A DNA stretch of 59,833 nucleotides. Source: a virus. The position numbers and the translations under genes are program-made. Below are positions 33,982-42,640 of this stretch, one piece after another. The notes beneath the pieces are model-generated. The model had not been told where the DNA came from, searched no databases, and saw nothing but the letters and a program-made list of their open reading frames with translations. The stretch is taken from the IMG/VR virus record IMGVR_UViG_3300042691_051270, positions 1 through 59,833 of that record. One strand, written 5' to 3'. Within the stretch, counting starts at the first letter, position 1. Every line of letters begins with the position of its first letter.

Positions 33982-35096
33982 AAAAAGTAGCTGTTCTACT
34001 AGGAGATTTTTTCTGGAGTAGCATTCCTTACGACGGAATTGAGCTTTTAGATAGACTAAAATCTCAAGGCATAGAAGCAGATCTCCTAATGTTTGAGAAA
34101 GACATTAGATTAAATAAAAAATTTGGAGACAAGGAAAGGTATAGATTTTCTACAGATATCTTTTCCAAGAATGACTCTTTGGTTGTTTTGAAAGACTGGG
34201 AAGATCTTTATAAGTGTAGCAAAAATTACAGATTAATTCTTTCCTCTGTTCACATCGCTCCAAAGACCAGGTATCCACACGAAATAAAAAGAAGCTTGAA
34301 ATGCCCAGTTGCTTGCTGGGACATAGGAGGCGCGGACATCTTGACAAATGCTCCCCATTTTTCAACCTTTTACTTCGTAAAAGGAAAAATTTGGAAAAAT
34401 TGGCTAGGTAACTTGGGGATAAATAAAGACAACATATTTGTCACAGGATCTCCCCATTACGATCCCTACGCAATTACCAAAGATATTAGTCTTTTCGAAA
34501 AAAAGTATCAGCTAGAGAATAAAAGAAAAATACTGGTGTGTCCCTCCAATCCAGGATCACACAAGATTCAATTCAATGAAAATATTGAAATCTTAAAAAG
34601 AATTGTAGAAGCATCAAAAGAGATAGATGCCAAAGTCATGGTAAAGACATATCCCAATGACTATCTTTTCTATGATAGTGATGAAAAGTATACAGGAGTT
34701 TATAGACGTACTTTCTCTGACGTTCCTCAATATGAACTAATAAGGTCTATGTTTCCTGAGATAATAATACTGGAGAGTCAAGATCACTTTGAAGCTATTT
34801 CTCACTGCGATTCTTTGTTTAACATGTCTGGTTCTCACGTTTCTTGGGAAACTCATTTTACAAAAAATCAGTCCTATACTTCAAATCATTCAGACAAACC
34901 TTACTATAAGTCTGTCAATTATCTAAAAGGTATTGTCTATCCGGATGACATTTATAACAAAGAGATTAAGTCAATTCAAGACGTCTTTAAGTTTGAAAAA
35001 GTTCACAAAGAAGAAAATGATTACTTTGAAAGAACTGAATCAATCCAAAAAATAGTTGAAATAGTAAAAGATATGCTGTATAATGACAAAATATGA
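33960..35096 (+). CDS. GT-B-like glycan synthesis protein, 378 aa, type uncertain
   Basis: Two-domain GT-B-like layout. N-terminal: KKVAVLLGDFFWSSIPYDGI and an ACWDIGGADILTN region. C-terminal: NIFVTGSPHYDPYAI, ILVCPSNPGSHKIQF, AKVMVKTYPNDYLF and SHCDSLFNMSGSHVSWE. These resemble CDP-glycerol glycerophosphotransferase or capsule-transferase families more than GT4, but no diagnostic motif decides it. It starts inside the TylF-like gene and ends in an ATGA overlap with neuB. Involvement in adding the CMP-activated sugar made downstream is a guess. Confidence 0.55.
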   Translation: MVHSKEVKKVAVLLGDFFWSSIPYDGIELLDRLKSQGIEADLLMFEKDIRLNKKFGDKERYRFSTDIFSKNDSLVVLKDWEDLYKCSKNYRLILSSVHIAPKTRYPHEIKRSLKCPVACWDIGGADILTNAPHFSTFYFVKGKIWKNWLGNLGINKDNIFVTGSPHYDPYAITKDISLFEKKYQLENKRKILVCPSNPGSHKIQFNENIEILKRIVEASKEIDAKVMVKTYPNDYLFYDSDEKYTGVYRRTFSDVPQYELIRSMFPEIIILESQDHFEAISHCDSLFNMSGSHVSWETHFTKNQSYTSNHSDKPYYKSVNYLKGIVYPDDIYNKEIKSIQDVFKFEKVHKEENDYFERTESIQKIVEIVKDMLYNDKI

Positions 35097-35812
35097 AATT
35101 AAGCATTATATCAGAGATAGGAATTAATCATAACGGTGATTTTAGATTAATAGAAGAGCTGGTAAGGCAATCGAAATCTGGTGGTGCAGATTTCGCAAAG
35201 TTTCAACTATACGATTCTGTTAGAGTCTTTGGTGATGAATCAAGAAAGAAGAATGAATTTACTTTTAATCAAGTAAAAGACATCAAAGACATCTGTGACA
35301 CATACGGTATTGAATTTTTTGCATCTGTTTTTGATGAAGAAAAATTACAGTGGTGTCTAGATCTAAACGTCAAAAACTTTAAAGTGGCAAGTAGAACACT
35401 TGTTAAAGAGCCTGATTTATTTGAAAAAATAATAAAAACAGGAATCAATTCCTATGTTTCTCTTGGCATGTGGAAAGAAGATTTATTACTTTCTACACTT
35501 CCGAACGTGTTTTATTTTAACTGTATTTCAAAATATCCGACAAGCATAAATTATCTTTCAGAGCACCAATACTATTCTTACGACAATAGAGTAGTTGGGT
35601 TAAGTGACCACGGATATGGAATATCCAATTGTTTGTATCACATAGCGCTCGGTGCAAATGTGATAGAAAAGCACTTTACTTTGAACAAATCTTCACAAGG
35701 AAATGATCACATAGGTTCTATGGATTTAAAAGAGCTATGCGATCTCAGACGAATGGGAGATGAGATCTTAATTTGTAGAAACAAGACCAAAGAATTAAAG
35801 AGGATTCCATGA
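35093..35812 (+). CDS. neuB: NeuB-like nonulosonic-acid synthase, barrel domain only, 239 aa
   Basis: NeuB signatures run through the whole protein: [68 protein letters not shown] and the closing [13 protein letters not shown]. NeuB condenses phosphoenolpyruvate with an amino-hexose to make sialic-acid-like nine-carbon sugars. The C-terminal antifreeze-like (SAF) domain, which in bacterial NeuB (about 345 aa) helps close the active site of the partner subunit, is absent. It lies directly before neuA. No NeuC is seen, so the hexose precursor must come from the host or from an unrecognised gene. Confidence 0.85.
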   Translation: MKLSIISEIGINHNGDFRLIEELVRQSKSGGADFAKFQLYDSVRVFGDESRKKNEFTFNQVKDIKDICDTYGIEFFASVFDEEKLQWCLDLNVKNFKVASRTLVKEPDLFEKIIKTGINSYVSLGMWKEDLLLSTLPNVFYFNCISKYPTSINYLSEHQYYSYDNRVVGLSDHGYGISNCLYHIALGANVIEKHFTLNKSSQGNDHIGSMDLKELCDLRRMGDEILICRNKTKELKRIP

Positions 35813-36522
35813 AAATACTCGGAGTTATTCTGGCTAGGGGTGGATCAAAAGGCATACCAAAAAAGAATATTAAGCTACTTGAAGGAAAGCCTTTGATAGG
35901 CTATACGATTGAGGCTGCTTTAAAGACAGGACTTTTTGAAGACTTTGTTGTAAGTACAGATTCCAAAGAAATTGCAGAAGTTGCAAAGTCTTTTGGAGCA
36001 AGTGTTCCCTTCGTTAGACCTGAAGAACTGTCAGGAGACTCCGTTTGGTCAAGAGACGCGCTAAAACACGCTGTACTGGAATGTGAAAAAATATTTCACA
36101 AGACATACGACTACGTAGTGGAACTACCTTGCGTATCTCCTCTTAGAAATGAGCTTCACATAAAAGAAGCAATTGATAAGTTAGTGGCGACAAATGCAGA
36201 TAGCGTCATATCTGTCTGTAAGATGCAGGACAAACATCCTGTAAGAATGAAAAGAATAACTTCCGAAGATACTTTGCAAGATTTTTGCAAGGAATTCCCA
36301 GAGGGAGAGGGTTCAAGGAGACAGGATTTAGAAGCCTGCTATATTAGAAATGGCGCAATTTATGCAATGACTAGAAAGTGCATTGTTGAGTTCTTTTCAA
36401 GAAACGGCAATGTTTCTAGACCTTATGTCATGGATGAATTGCATTCAGTCAACATAGACTCAATGATAGATTTTTATCTTGCTGAAACTCTTATTAGGCT
36501 AAAAAATGAAGGTAAAATTTGA
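35809..36522 (+). CDS. neuA: CMP-nonulosonic acid synthetase (NeuA-like)
   Basis: The N-terminus [20 protein letters not shown] is the CTP-binding signature of CMP-sialate synthetases, followed by [31 protein letters not shown] and [11 protein letters not shown]. At 237 aa the length is that of a complete single-domain enzyme. It would activate the NeuB product with CMP for transfer. Overlaps neuB by four bases (ATGA) and the dehydrogenase by 17 bases, indicating one functional unit. Confidence 0.9.
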   Translation: MKILGVILARGGSKGIPKKNIKLLEGKPLIGYTIEAALKTGLFEDFVVSTDSKEIAEVAKSFGASVPFVRPEELSGDSVWSRDALKHAVLECEKIFHKTYDYVVELPCVSPLRNELHIKEAIDKLVATNADSVISVCKMQDKHPVRMKRITSEDTLQDFCKEFPEGEGSRRQDLEACYIRNGAIYAMTRKCIVEFFSRNGNVSRPYVMDELHSVNIDSMIDFYLAETLIRLKNEGKI

Positions 36523-37426
36523 GTGTCCCTTAGACTTTTACAGCAAAGAAGATTTATCTTCTCTCTTGCTACGACACAGTCTTGTCGTAGATGACAAAGA
36601 CCCAGAAATTCTCGTCGTCAATCCAGGAACAGAAAAATTTCTCGATAAAAGACACTTTTCTAGCATAAAGTCTTTGAAGGTAGTTGCAACACCGTCTACC
36701 GGTGTGAACCACATAGATGTGAACTATCTAAAAGAAAGAAACGTAAAGACTTTATGCTTGCTTGACGATAGAGATTCGTTGGACAATATTCATGCTTCGG
36801 CAGAGTTTACCTGGATTCACATAATGAATTTGTGTAGAAAATTCAGTCTTTCTATAAAGAACGTCGATAGCTGGAGAGACAAGTCTAACGAAAATTTTCT
36901 TAGATCTAATGAATTACACGGCAAAAAAATTGGAATTATAGGTCTAGGTAGAATAGGAAAAAAGATCGCAAAGTACGCAAACTCTTTTGGGCTTGAGATA
37001 TTCTACTACGACCCTTATGTCAATCAAGAACTTGCCCCCGAATACGCCAAAAAAATTAGCAATTTACATGAATTGTGTCAATGCCACATAATAAGCATTA
37101 ATTGTTATTTAACTTCTGAGACCTACGGAATGATAACGTGGGGCTCTCTAGACGACTTAAAAGAAGGATCAATAGTTGTGAATACCTCTCGAGGAGAAGT
37201 TGTTGACGAGAGGTATATTTGTCACTTAATAGAAAACAAGTCTATAAGATTTGCAGCAGATGTTCTTTGCGGAGAACAAGATGTAAATGAATTAAAAAAA
37301 TCAAGACTTTTAAGTCTTTCAAAGGCAAGAGAAGACGTGATAATAACCCCTCACGTGGCAGGAGCTACCATAGAAAGCCAAAAAAAAGCGCTTGAAGCCG
37401 TCATTAATCTTTCAGTAAAGGTCTAA
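36506..37426 (+). CDS. D-isomer-specific 2-hydroxyacid dehydrogenase, 306 aa
   Basis: NAD-binding loop [15 protein letters not shown] and the catalytic set of the family: Arg229 in [12 protein letters not shown], Glu257 in DVLCGEQD and His283 in ITPHVAGAT. All are present, so it should be active. In this family the enzyme interconverts a 2-keto and a 2-hydroxy acid; nonulosonic acids are 2-keto acids, so a role linked to the neighbouring NeuB/NeuA genes is attractive but unproven. It could instead supply a hydroxyacid decoration. Confidence 0.85.
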   Translation: MKVKFECPLDFYSKEDLSSLLLRHSLVVDDKDPEILVVNPGTEKFLDKRHFSSIKSLKVVATPSTGVNHIDVNYLKERNVKTLCLLDDRDSLDNIHASAEFTWIHIMNLCRKFSLSIKNVDSWRDKSNENFLRSNELHGKKIGIIGLGRIGKKIAKYANSFGLEIFYYDPYVNQELAPEYAKKISNLHELCQCHIISINCYLTSETYGMITWGSLDDLKEGSIVVNTSRGEVVDERYICHLIENKSIRFAADVLCGEQDVNELKKSRLLSLSKAREDVIITPHVAGATIESQKKALEAVINLSVKV

Positions 37427-37432
37427 GAATAG

Positions 37433-38080
37433 ATGAAAGTAACTGTTGGAATTTCTTGCTATAAGCAGAAAAAGTGGCTATATCGTTGCCTCAGAAGCCT
37501 TGAGAATCAGACTTTACCAAAAGATGAATTCGAAGTTGTCATTGTAAACGACGATCCTGAAGAATCTTTGGAAGATGTTTGTGAAATTGTCAAGGATAGA
37601 ATTAACGTCAGAATCATAAAAAATCCTACAAATTTAGGGCTTCCTTCGTCTTTAAATAAAATACTAAAGACTGCAAGAGGAAGATATTTTGTTAGAGTGG
37701 ACAGTGACGACTATGTTTCTTCTCACTTTTTACAAACTTTATCCTTAATACTCGACTTAAACAGAACCTACCAGGCAGTCTCTTGCGACTATAGCAAGGT
37801 AAATGAGGTAGGAACTCCTATTAAAGTATGCTCTTATCAAGAAGAGCCTATTGCATGTGGAATCATGTTTACATATGAATCTTTATGCGATATTAATTTC
37901 TATGATGAAAATTTTAAAATGAGGGAAGGACATGATCTCATTGAAAGATTTTCAAATAGGTTCAAGATCTTTCATCTACCAGTATCTCTATACAGGTATA
38001 GAATGCATGAACACAACAGAACCAACAATTCTGAAGAATTAAAAATATACGATACTCTTCTTAAAGGAAAATATCAATGA
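37433..38080 (+). CDS. Family 2 glycosyltransferase, 215 aa
   Basis: Classic GT2 start VTVGISCYKQKKWLYRCLRS, VVIVNDDPEES, NPTNLGLPSSLNKILK and the metal site YFVRVDSDDYVSSHFL with DSDD. The small, complete GT-A domain lacks an obvious membrane anchor. ATGA overlap with the next gene. Confidence 0.88.
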   Translation: MKVTVGISCYKQKKWLYRCLRSLENQTLPKDEFEVVIVNDDPEESLEDVCEIVKDRINVRIIKNPTNLGLPSSLNKILKTARGRYFVRVDSDDYVSSHFLQTLSLILDLNRTYQAVSCDYSKVNEVGTPIKVCSYQEEPIACGIMFTYESLCDINFYDENFKMREGHDLIERFSNRFKIFHLPVSLYRYRMHEHNRTNNSEELKIYDTLLKGKYQ

Positions 38081-38991
38081 ACAAGACAATTGCTGTCATA
38101 GGACAGGGATTTGTAGGCGGATCTTTAAGCACTGTTTTTTCTGAAAAGGGATTTAATGTTATAGCTTATGACAAGGCTGGAAAGATTGCAAATGGAGTAA
38201 GCAAACATAGACCAAGCAGCATCAAAGATTTAGTAGATATATCAGAATCTCAGAAAGATTTTTCAGGCATTTACTTTGTTTGTTTGCCGACTCCTATGTT
38301 CGAAGATGGATCTGCAGATTTAAGCATTGTCAATGAAGTTCTTGATCAATTAGCAGAAATACCCGGCAAGAGGATAGCAGTTGTCAAGTCAACGGTGCCA
38401 CCAGGATCTACAGAATCTTGGAATAAAAAGTATGAAAATTCCGAGCTAAGAGTTGTGTTCAATCCAGAGTTTTTAACTGAGAGAACAGCCTTAGAAGACA
38501 TGAGAAATCAAGATAGAATAATTCTTGGAGGCCCGCGCCCTTGGATCAACCAAGTCAAGCAGATTTTTAGAATAGCTTTTAGCAACGTACCAATAGTGAA
38601 GACATCTTCGACAACTGCAGAGATGATCAAGTATCTAACTAATAATTTTCTTACAGTTAAGGTTGCATTTGCAAACGAGATGGCTCAGATTTGTGAGGCT
38701 CTCGATGCCTCCGGCCTCAATGTCGACTATGACAAGGTGGTTGAATATGCATCTTACGATGAAAGAGTAGGAAAGAGTCACTGGAATGTACCCGGACCAG
38801 ATGGATATAGGGGGTATGGTGGTCACTGCTTTCCAAAGGACATCAATGCCATGATTAGTGTCGCCAAGAAGAACGGAGTGGATCCAAAAATTCTAATTGC
38901 TGCCTGGGAGAAGAACCTCGAGGTGCGGCAACCTGAGCATAGAGATTGGGAGAAGATGTCAGGTCGGGCCGTGTCAAAGAAGAGAACTTGA
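38077..38991 (+). CDS. UDP-glucose/GDP-mannose dehydrogenase family, short form, 304 aa
   Basis: N-terminal Rossmann loop GQGFVGGSLSTVFSEKGFNV, then VKSTVPPGSTE, NPEFLTERTALEDMRNQDRI, the bridging helix AEMIKYLTNNFLTVKVAFAN and the catalytic-cysteine motif GYGGHCFPKD (Cys251). These are the hallmarks of UDP-glucose 6-dehydrogenase, which makes UDP-glucuronate. Cellular enzymes are 390-450 aa; the C-terminal nucleotide-binding domain is missing here, as in some phage versions. From about 38690 the DNA becomes clearly more GC-rich, like the gene that follows, while the 5' part is AT-rich. The gene looks like a joint between two lineages. Confidence 0.85.
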   Translation: MNKTIAVIGQGFVGGSLSTVFSEKGFNVIAYDKAGKIANGVSKHRPSSIKDLVDISESQKDFSGIYFVCLPTPMFEDGSADLSIVNEVLDQLAEIPGKRIAVVKSTVPPGSTESWNKKYENSELRVVFNPEFLTERTALEDMRNQDRIILGGPRPWINQVKQIFRIAFSNVPIVKTSSTTAEMIKYLTNNFLTVKVAFANEMAQICEALDASGLNVDYDKVVEYASYDERVGKSHWNVPGPDGYRGYGGHCFPKDINAMISVAKKNGVDPKILIAAWEKNLEVRQPEHRDWEKMSGRAVSKKRT

Positions 38992-39008
38992 ACTGTTACC
39001 GTCTCACG

Positions 39009-39028
39009 TGTTAGTATCAAAACTAACA
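39009..39028 (+). promoter_or_regulatory. Inverted repeat touching the start codon of the nuclease gene
   Basis: TGTTAGT and ACTAACA form a 7-bp stem around a 6-base loop, ending on the A of the ATG. No Shine-Dalgarno sequence is visible here. It could be an operator or an RNA hairpin that limits translation. Such repeats also occur by chance in AT-rich DNA. Confidence 0.3.
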
Positions 39029-39840
39029 TGTCAGAAACTGAATTCCAAGTACTTCCAACAGGCAAACCGCACGTATCTTTTTCGGAGGTGAAGACCTGGA
39101 AGGATTGTTCCTACAGACACCACCTCACCCACGTGAAGAAGATCGATTTCTTCAAGCCCTCACCCGTGCTTGAGTTTGGTACAGCAGTCCACGCGTCCTG
39201 CGAGAAGTACCTACTCACTCGCGAGATGGACGTGAAGTTGTGTCACGATGCTCTTGATGAGGCATGGACCAAACACAGTGGTCAGGAAGAATTCTCAGAA
39301 AAGGCATTAAAGGTTGCCAAGACAGAGTCCGAATCAATTCTCTTGGAGGTTCCTGCCTTCCTTGACAGGGAGTTTCCGGAGTGGACTGTTGTGGATGCGG
39401 AGCATGCCCTATATGAATCAGTGGAGGGTCATCCCCACGCATTCAAAGGCTTCATCGATGGCGTTATCAAGTGCAAAGGTAAGCGAGGGGAAGACCTCTA
39501 CTGGATCATCGACTGGAAGACTTCCGCGAATGGGTGGAGGCGAGAGAAGCGTTCGGATGAGATGACCAAGGCCCAATTGGCCCTCTACAAGAACTATTGG
39601 CACCAGAAGAACCCACAGGTTCCCTTCAAGGATATCAGGTGTGCCTTCGCCATCCTCAAGAAGTCGGCGAAACCTGGCCAACACTGTGAACTCTTCTCCG
39701 TCTCCATGGGTGATGTTCCCATCAAGAAGTCTCTCAAGGTTGTCAGCAACATGATCACCTCAGTCAAGCGCGGAATCGCCCTGAAGAACAGAGATTCCTG
39801 TACGTACTGTGAGTACAAGGGAACAGAACACTGCACTTGA
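39028..39840 (+). CDS. PD-(D/E)XK nuclease of the RecB/Cas4 family with Fe-S cysteines, 270 aa
   Basis: Motifs in order: SFSEVKTWKDCSYRHHLTHV with Cys27, FGTAVHASCEKYL, the metal-binding Asp144 in GFIDGVIK, Asp162-x-Lys164 in IIDWKTS, then AQLALYKNYW, and a C-terminal CTYCEYKGTEHC with Cys258, Cys261 and Cys269. Cys27 plus the three C-terminal cysteines match the Fe-S clamp of AddB/Cas4-type nucleases. It is probably a single-strand DNA exonuclease in phage recombination or replication. GC-rich compared with the glycan genes, like the helicase at 14550-16199. There is no CRISPR array or cas1/cas2 nearby, so an adaptation role is unsupported. Confidence 0.88.
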   Translation: MSETEFQVLPTGKPHVSFSEVKTWKDCSYRHHLTHVKKIDFFKPSPVLEFGTAVHASCEKYLLTREMDVKLCHDALDEAWTKHSGQEEFSEKALKVAKTESESILLEVPAFLDREFPEWTVVDAEHALYESVEGHPHAFKGFIDGVIKCKGKRGEDLYWIIDWKTSANGWRREKRSDEMTKAQLALYKNYWHQKNPQVPFKDIRCAFAILKKSAKPGQHCELFSVSMGDVPIKKSLKVVSNMITSVKRGIALKNRDSCTYCEYKGTEHCT

Positions 39841-39885
39841 TCTAACTTTTATTACAACTTTTCATTTTTGGGTAATATAGGGACA

Positions 39886-41139
39886 ATGCAGAATCAAAAG
39901 AAGACTATCTTATTTTTGTCGGATCACCCCTTGAGCACTTCCGGTGTTGGAACTCAAGCACGTTGGTTGATAAATGGCCTCATAAACACAGGCAAATACA
40001 GTTTTAAGTGCTTTGGAGGCGCAATCAGGCATGACAGCTACGAAACTGTAGTTGTCAACCCAGATTTCATCATCAAGCCAACAAACGGGTTTGGAGATAA
40101 GTCTCTTCTAAGAAAAACTCTTGCCCAGGTAAGACCAGACGCAGTCTTTCTCTTCACAGATCCTAGATTTTTTATCTGGACGTGGGAGATGTCTGATGAG
40201 ATACACCAAATATGCCCAATAGTTTATTGGCATCTATGGGATAATCCTCCGTGGCCAGATTTTAACAGACCTCTATATGAATCTACAGATTTAATTAACT
40301 GCATTAACTATCCAACGTACGAGATGGTAAAGGAAAGATTTCCTGAAAAAACAAATTATATCCCTCATGCAGTACCAGAAGATCTATTTTGTCCAATTCC
40401 AAGCGAAGAGACGCTAAAGTTTAAATCAGCTCTCTTGGGTCAAGAAAGAATAGACCACTTTACGTGTCTGTATGTTTCAAGAAATGCAAGAAGAAAAATG
40501 GTAAGTGATATTCTTGTATCTTGGAGAGATTTTATTAATGAATTAGAAGAAAAGCACGGACACAAAAAAGCAACGCTTGTTTTGCACACTGATCCCATGG
40601 ATCAAGAAGGAACTAACCTTCATCAGGTCATAGACCTTCTGGAGATAAAGGACAATATCGTCTTTTCAAAAGATAGAATTGGATTTCATGAAATGAAATC
40701 CCTTTACAACGTATGTGACACAATCATCAATAGGAGTTGCAATGAAGGTTTTGGGCTCCCCACTCTCGAAATGATGATGTGTGGAAAGCCCATCATCGCA
40801 ATTAAGACGGGTGGTTTAACTCGTCAAGTTGAAGATCCAGAGACAGGTGAGCAGTTCGGAATCGGAATGGAACCAGAGGTCAGAACGATGGTAGGAAATC
40901 ACATGGTTCCTTACATCTATGAAGATTTTGTCTCTCATGAAACTGTCAAGAATGCATTCATGAAGATGTATGAAATGGGGTCTGAAGCACGAGAATCTCT
41001 TGGTCTAAGGGCAATGGAAAGAGCAAGAAGTGAATACAGTCTTAAAAAAGTCGTCGATGATTGGGATAGGACTTTAAGCGATACAATAGAGAAGTGGAAT
41101 TCAAAGGAAAATCCACTGTGGAAGGCCATTGAACTATGA
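39886..41139 (+). CDS. GT4 glycosyltransferase, 417 aa
   Basis: Complete GT4: LSDHPLSTSGVGTQARWLIN (acceptor-domain glycine loop), TCLYVSRNARRKMVSDILVS, LVLHTDPMDQEG, NIVFSKDRIGFHEMKSLYN, and the donor site CNEGFGLPTLEMMMCGKPII with E-x7-E. The start is the ATG at 39886 with AGGGA close before it; an in-frame TTG at 39868 is less likely. It is coupled by ATGA to a second GT4 gene. The pair lies outside the main glycan island, among core phage genes, so it could glycosylate virion proteins or DNA rather than a surface polymer; this is inference. Confidence 0.85.
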   Translation: MQNQKKTILFLSDHPLSTSGVGTQARWLINGLINTGKYSFKCFGGAIRHDSYETVVVNPDFIIKPTNGFGDKSLLRKTLAQVRPDAVFLFTDPRFFIWTWEMSDEIHQICPIVYWHLWDNPPWPDFNRPLYESTDLINCINYPTYEMVKERFPEKTNYIPHAVPEDLFCPIPSEETLKFKSALLGQERIDHFTCLYVSRNARRKMVSDILVSWRDFINELEEKHGHKKATLVLHTDPMDQEGTNLHQVIDLLEIKDNIVFSKDRIGFHEMKSLYNVCDTIINRSCNEGFGLPTLEMMMCGKPIIAIKTGGLTRQVEDPETGEQFGIGMEPEVRTMVGNHMVPYIYEDFVSHETVKNAFMKMYEMGSEARESLGLRAMERARSEYSLKKVVDDWDRTLSDTIEKWNSKENPLWKAIEL

Positions 41140-42332
41140 ATCTATTTGAAATGACAAGCAAATCAGAAAGAAAGAAAGTCTTACTCAGGGGACCAGTTCT
41201 TACCCAATCTGGGTACGGTGTACACACAAGGCAAGTTGCAAAATGGCTGTTCGATAGAGACGACCTTGACGTTGAAGTTCAAGCTCTTCCCTGGGGTGAC
41301 ACTCCGTGGTTAATTGATAAAAATCTATATGACGGATTTGTCGGCAGGATTATGGAAAGGACAGTGGATCCCACGGGCAAAAGATATGACGCTACCGTTC
41401 AGGTTCAATTACCAAATGAATGGGATACTCAATTTTCCAATACAAACATTGGAATTACAGCTTCTGTTGAAACAGATAGATGCAATCCTGAGTGGGTAAG
41501 TTGTTGCAATAAGATGTCTTTAATCATTGTTCCTTCTTTGCATGCAAAAAGCAGTTTGTGCAATACTGGTAAAATTTTAACTCGTATCGAAGTAATTCCC
41601 GAAGCTTATTCAAACGCAATTCTTAATTTTAAAGAGACTAGAGTTGATGAATTAGATTTTTCTACTAGCTTTAATTTTTTAATTTTTGGACAAATAACTG
41701 GGAACAATCCAGAAAATGAAAGAAAGAACATCTTTTATACAGTTAAGTGGTTGTGCGAAGTTTTTTCCAAGGACCCGGACGCAGGCATCGTAATAAAGAC
41801 AAATTCTGGTAGAAATACTTGTATTGATAGAAGATTAATGCAACAAACTTTCGAAGCCTTGATCAAGGAAGTAAGAAAAGGCCCATTCCCAAGAATTCAT
41901 TTAATTCACGGAGACATGTCCGACGAAGAAATTAGCTCTTTGTACAGACATCCCAAGATTAAATGTCTAGTTTCTCTAACAAAGGGAGAAGGGTACGGAT
42001 TACCAATTCTTGAAGCTGCAGCGTCAGGTCTTCCTGTCATGGCAACGAATTGGTCGGGTCACAAGGACTTTTTATCTCACGGAAAATTTATCGAAATCGA
42101 CTACAAGCTTTCTGAAATTCATCCCTCTAGAGTCGACAACAGAATTTTTATGAAGGGGAGTAAGTGGGCAAATGTAATAGAAGACGACTTTAAGAAAAAA
42201 GTCATGAAGTTCAGATCAGCTTCGACCATTCCAAAGGAATGGGCAAAAGATCTAAGAGAAAAAATACAAAAGAAATATTCAATAGAAGCTGTAAAATCTT
42301 TATACGAAGAAGCTACAAGAGGCATGATGTAA
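41136..42332 (+). CDS. GT4 glycosyltransferase, 398 aa
   Basis: Related in layout to the gene before it: LRGPVLTQSGYGVHTRQVAK opens the acceptor domain, NFLIFGQITGNNPENERKNI begins the donor domain and KGEGYGLPILEAAASGLPVM gives the E-x7-E motif. The insertion around residues 190-230 is longer than usual. Starts by ATGA overlap, and its stop shares one base with the next ATG. Donor and acceptor unknown. Confidence 0.85.
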   Translation: MNLFEMTSKSERKKVLLRGPVLTQSGYGVHTRQVAKWLFDRDDLDVEVQALPWGDTPWLIDKNLYDGFVGRIMERTVDPTGKRYDATVQVQLPNEWDTQFSNTNIGITASVETDRCNPEWVSCCNKMSLIIVPSLHAKSSLCNTGKILTRIEVIPEAYSNAILNFKETRVDELDFSTSFNFLIFGQITGNNPENERKNIFYTVKWLCEVFSKDPDAGIVIKTNSGRNTCIDRRLMQQTFEALIKEVRKGPFPRIHLIHGDMSDEEISSLYRHPKIKCLVSLTKGEGYGLPILEAAASGLPVMATNWSGHKDFLSHGKFIEIDYKLSEIHPSRVDNRIFMKGSKWANVIEDDFKKKVMKFRSASTIPKEWAKDLREKIQKKYSIEAVKSLYEEATRGMM

Positions 42333-42640
42333 TGATAGAAATTGTTTCAGTATCATTTTTTTTGATTGCGTCATTTCTAGCCATAAGTCTAAAAAAGAAC
42401 ATAGAGCTTATGGAAAAGATAGACGAAATACAAGAAGCTCTTGAGAATTCTTTAGAAATACTCGAAATCCAATCCAAAAAGATCGAGCAAAAAGCTAAAT
42501 TAGAGGTTTTTTCTGATGAACCCGTTGTGAGAAACTTAATAAAAGACATCATAGAATCAAAAAATGCTGTCGTACGAGTTGCAAAATTACTAGATGATTC
42601 TATGATTGAAGATTCAATAGAAGGCAAAGAAGAAGAATGA
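42332..42640 (+). CDS. Small membrane-anchored coiled-coil protein, 102 aa
   Basis: The ATG at 42332 shares one base with the previous stop (TAATG). Residues 2-20 (IEIVSVSFFLIASFLAISL) form a hydrophobic N-terminal segment, followed by coiled-coil helices (MEKIDEIQEALENSLEILEI) and an acidic tail. A longer reading beginning at 42239 would overlap the glycosyltransferase and is unlikely. Function unknown; it precedes the sigma factor gene with a four-base overlap. Confidence 0.6.
   Translation: MIEIVSVSFFLIASFLAISLKKNIELMEKIDEIQEALENSLEILEIQSKKIEQKAKLEVFSDEPVVRNLIKDIIESKNAVVRVAKLLDDSMIEDSIEGKEEE

Larger units (their letters stand above)
19548..38991 (+). other. Surface-glycan biosynthesis island, about 19.4 kb
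   Basis: About 20 AT-rich genes on one strand, nearly all overlapping or within a few bases of each other, encode glycosyltransferases, nucleotide-sugar enzymes, methyltransferases and a deacetylase. There is no internal gap large enough for a clear promoter or terminator, so one long operon is likely. It lies between core phage genes and ends inside a gene whose 3' part changes base composition. Confidence 0.85.

Noticed and set aside
39028-39840. Possible Cas4 as part of a CRISPR system
   Set aside because: No repeat-spacer array, no cas1 or cas2 and no leader nearby. A RecB-like phage recombination nuclease is the simpler reading.
42239-42331. N-terminal extension of the small membrane protein
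   Set aside because: It overlaps the end of a clear glycosyltransferase gene by 90 bases; the TAATG start at 42332 gives a normal N-terminal membrane segment.
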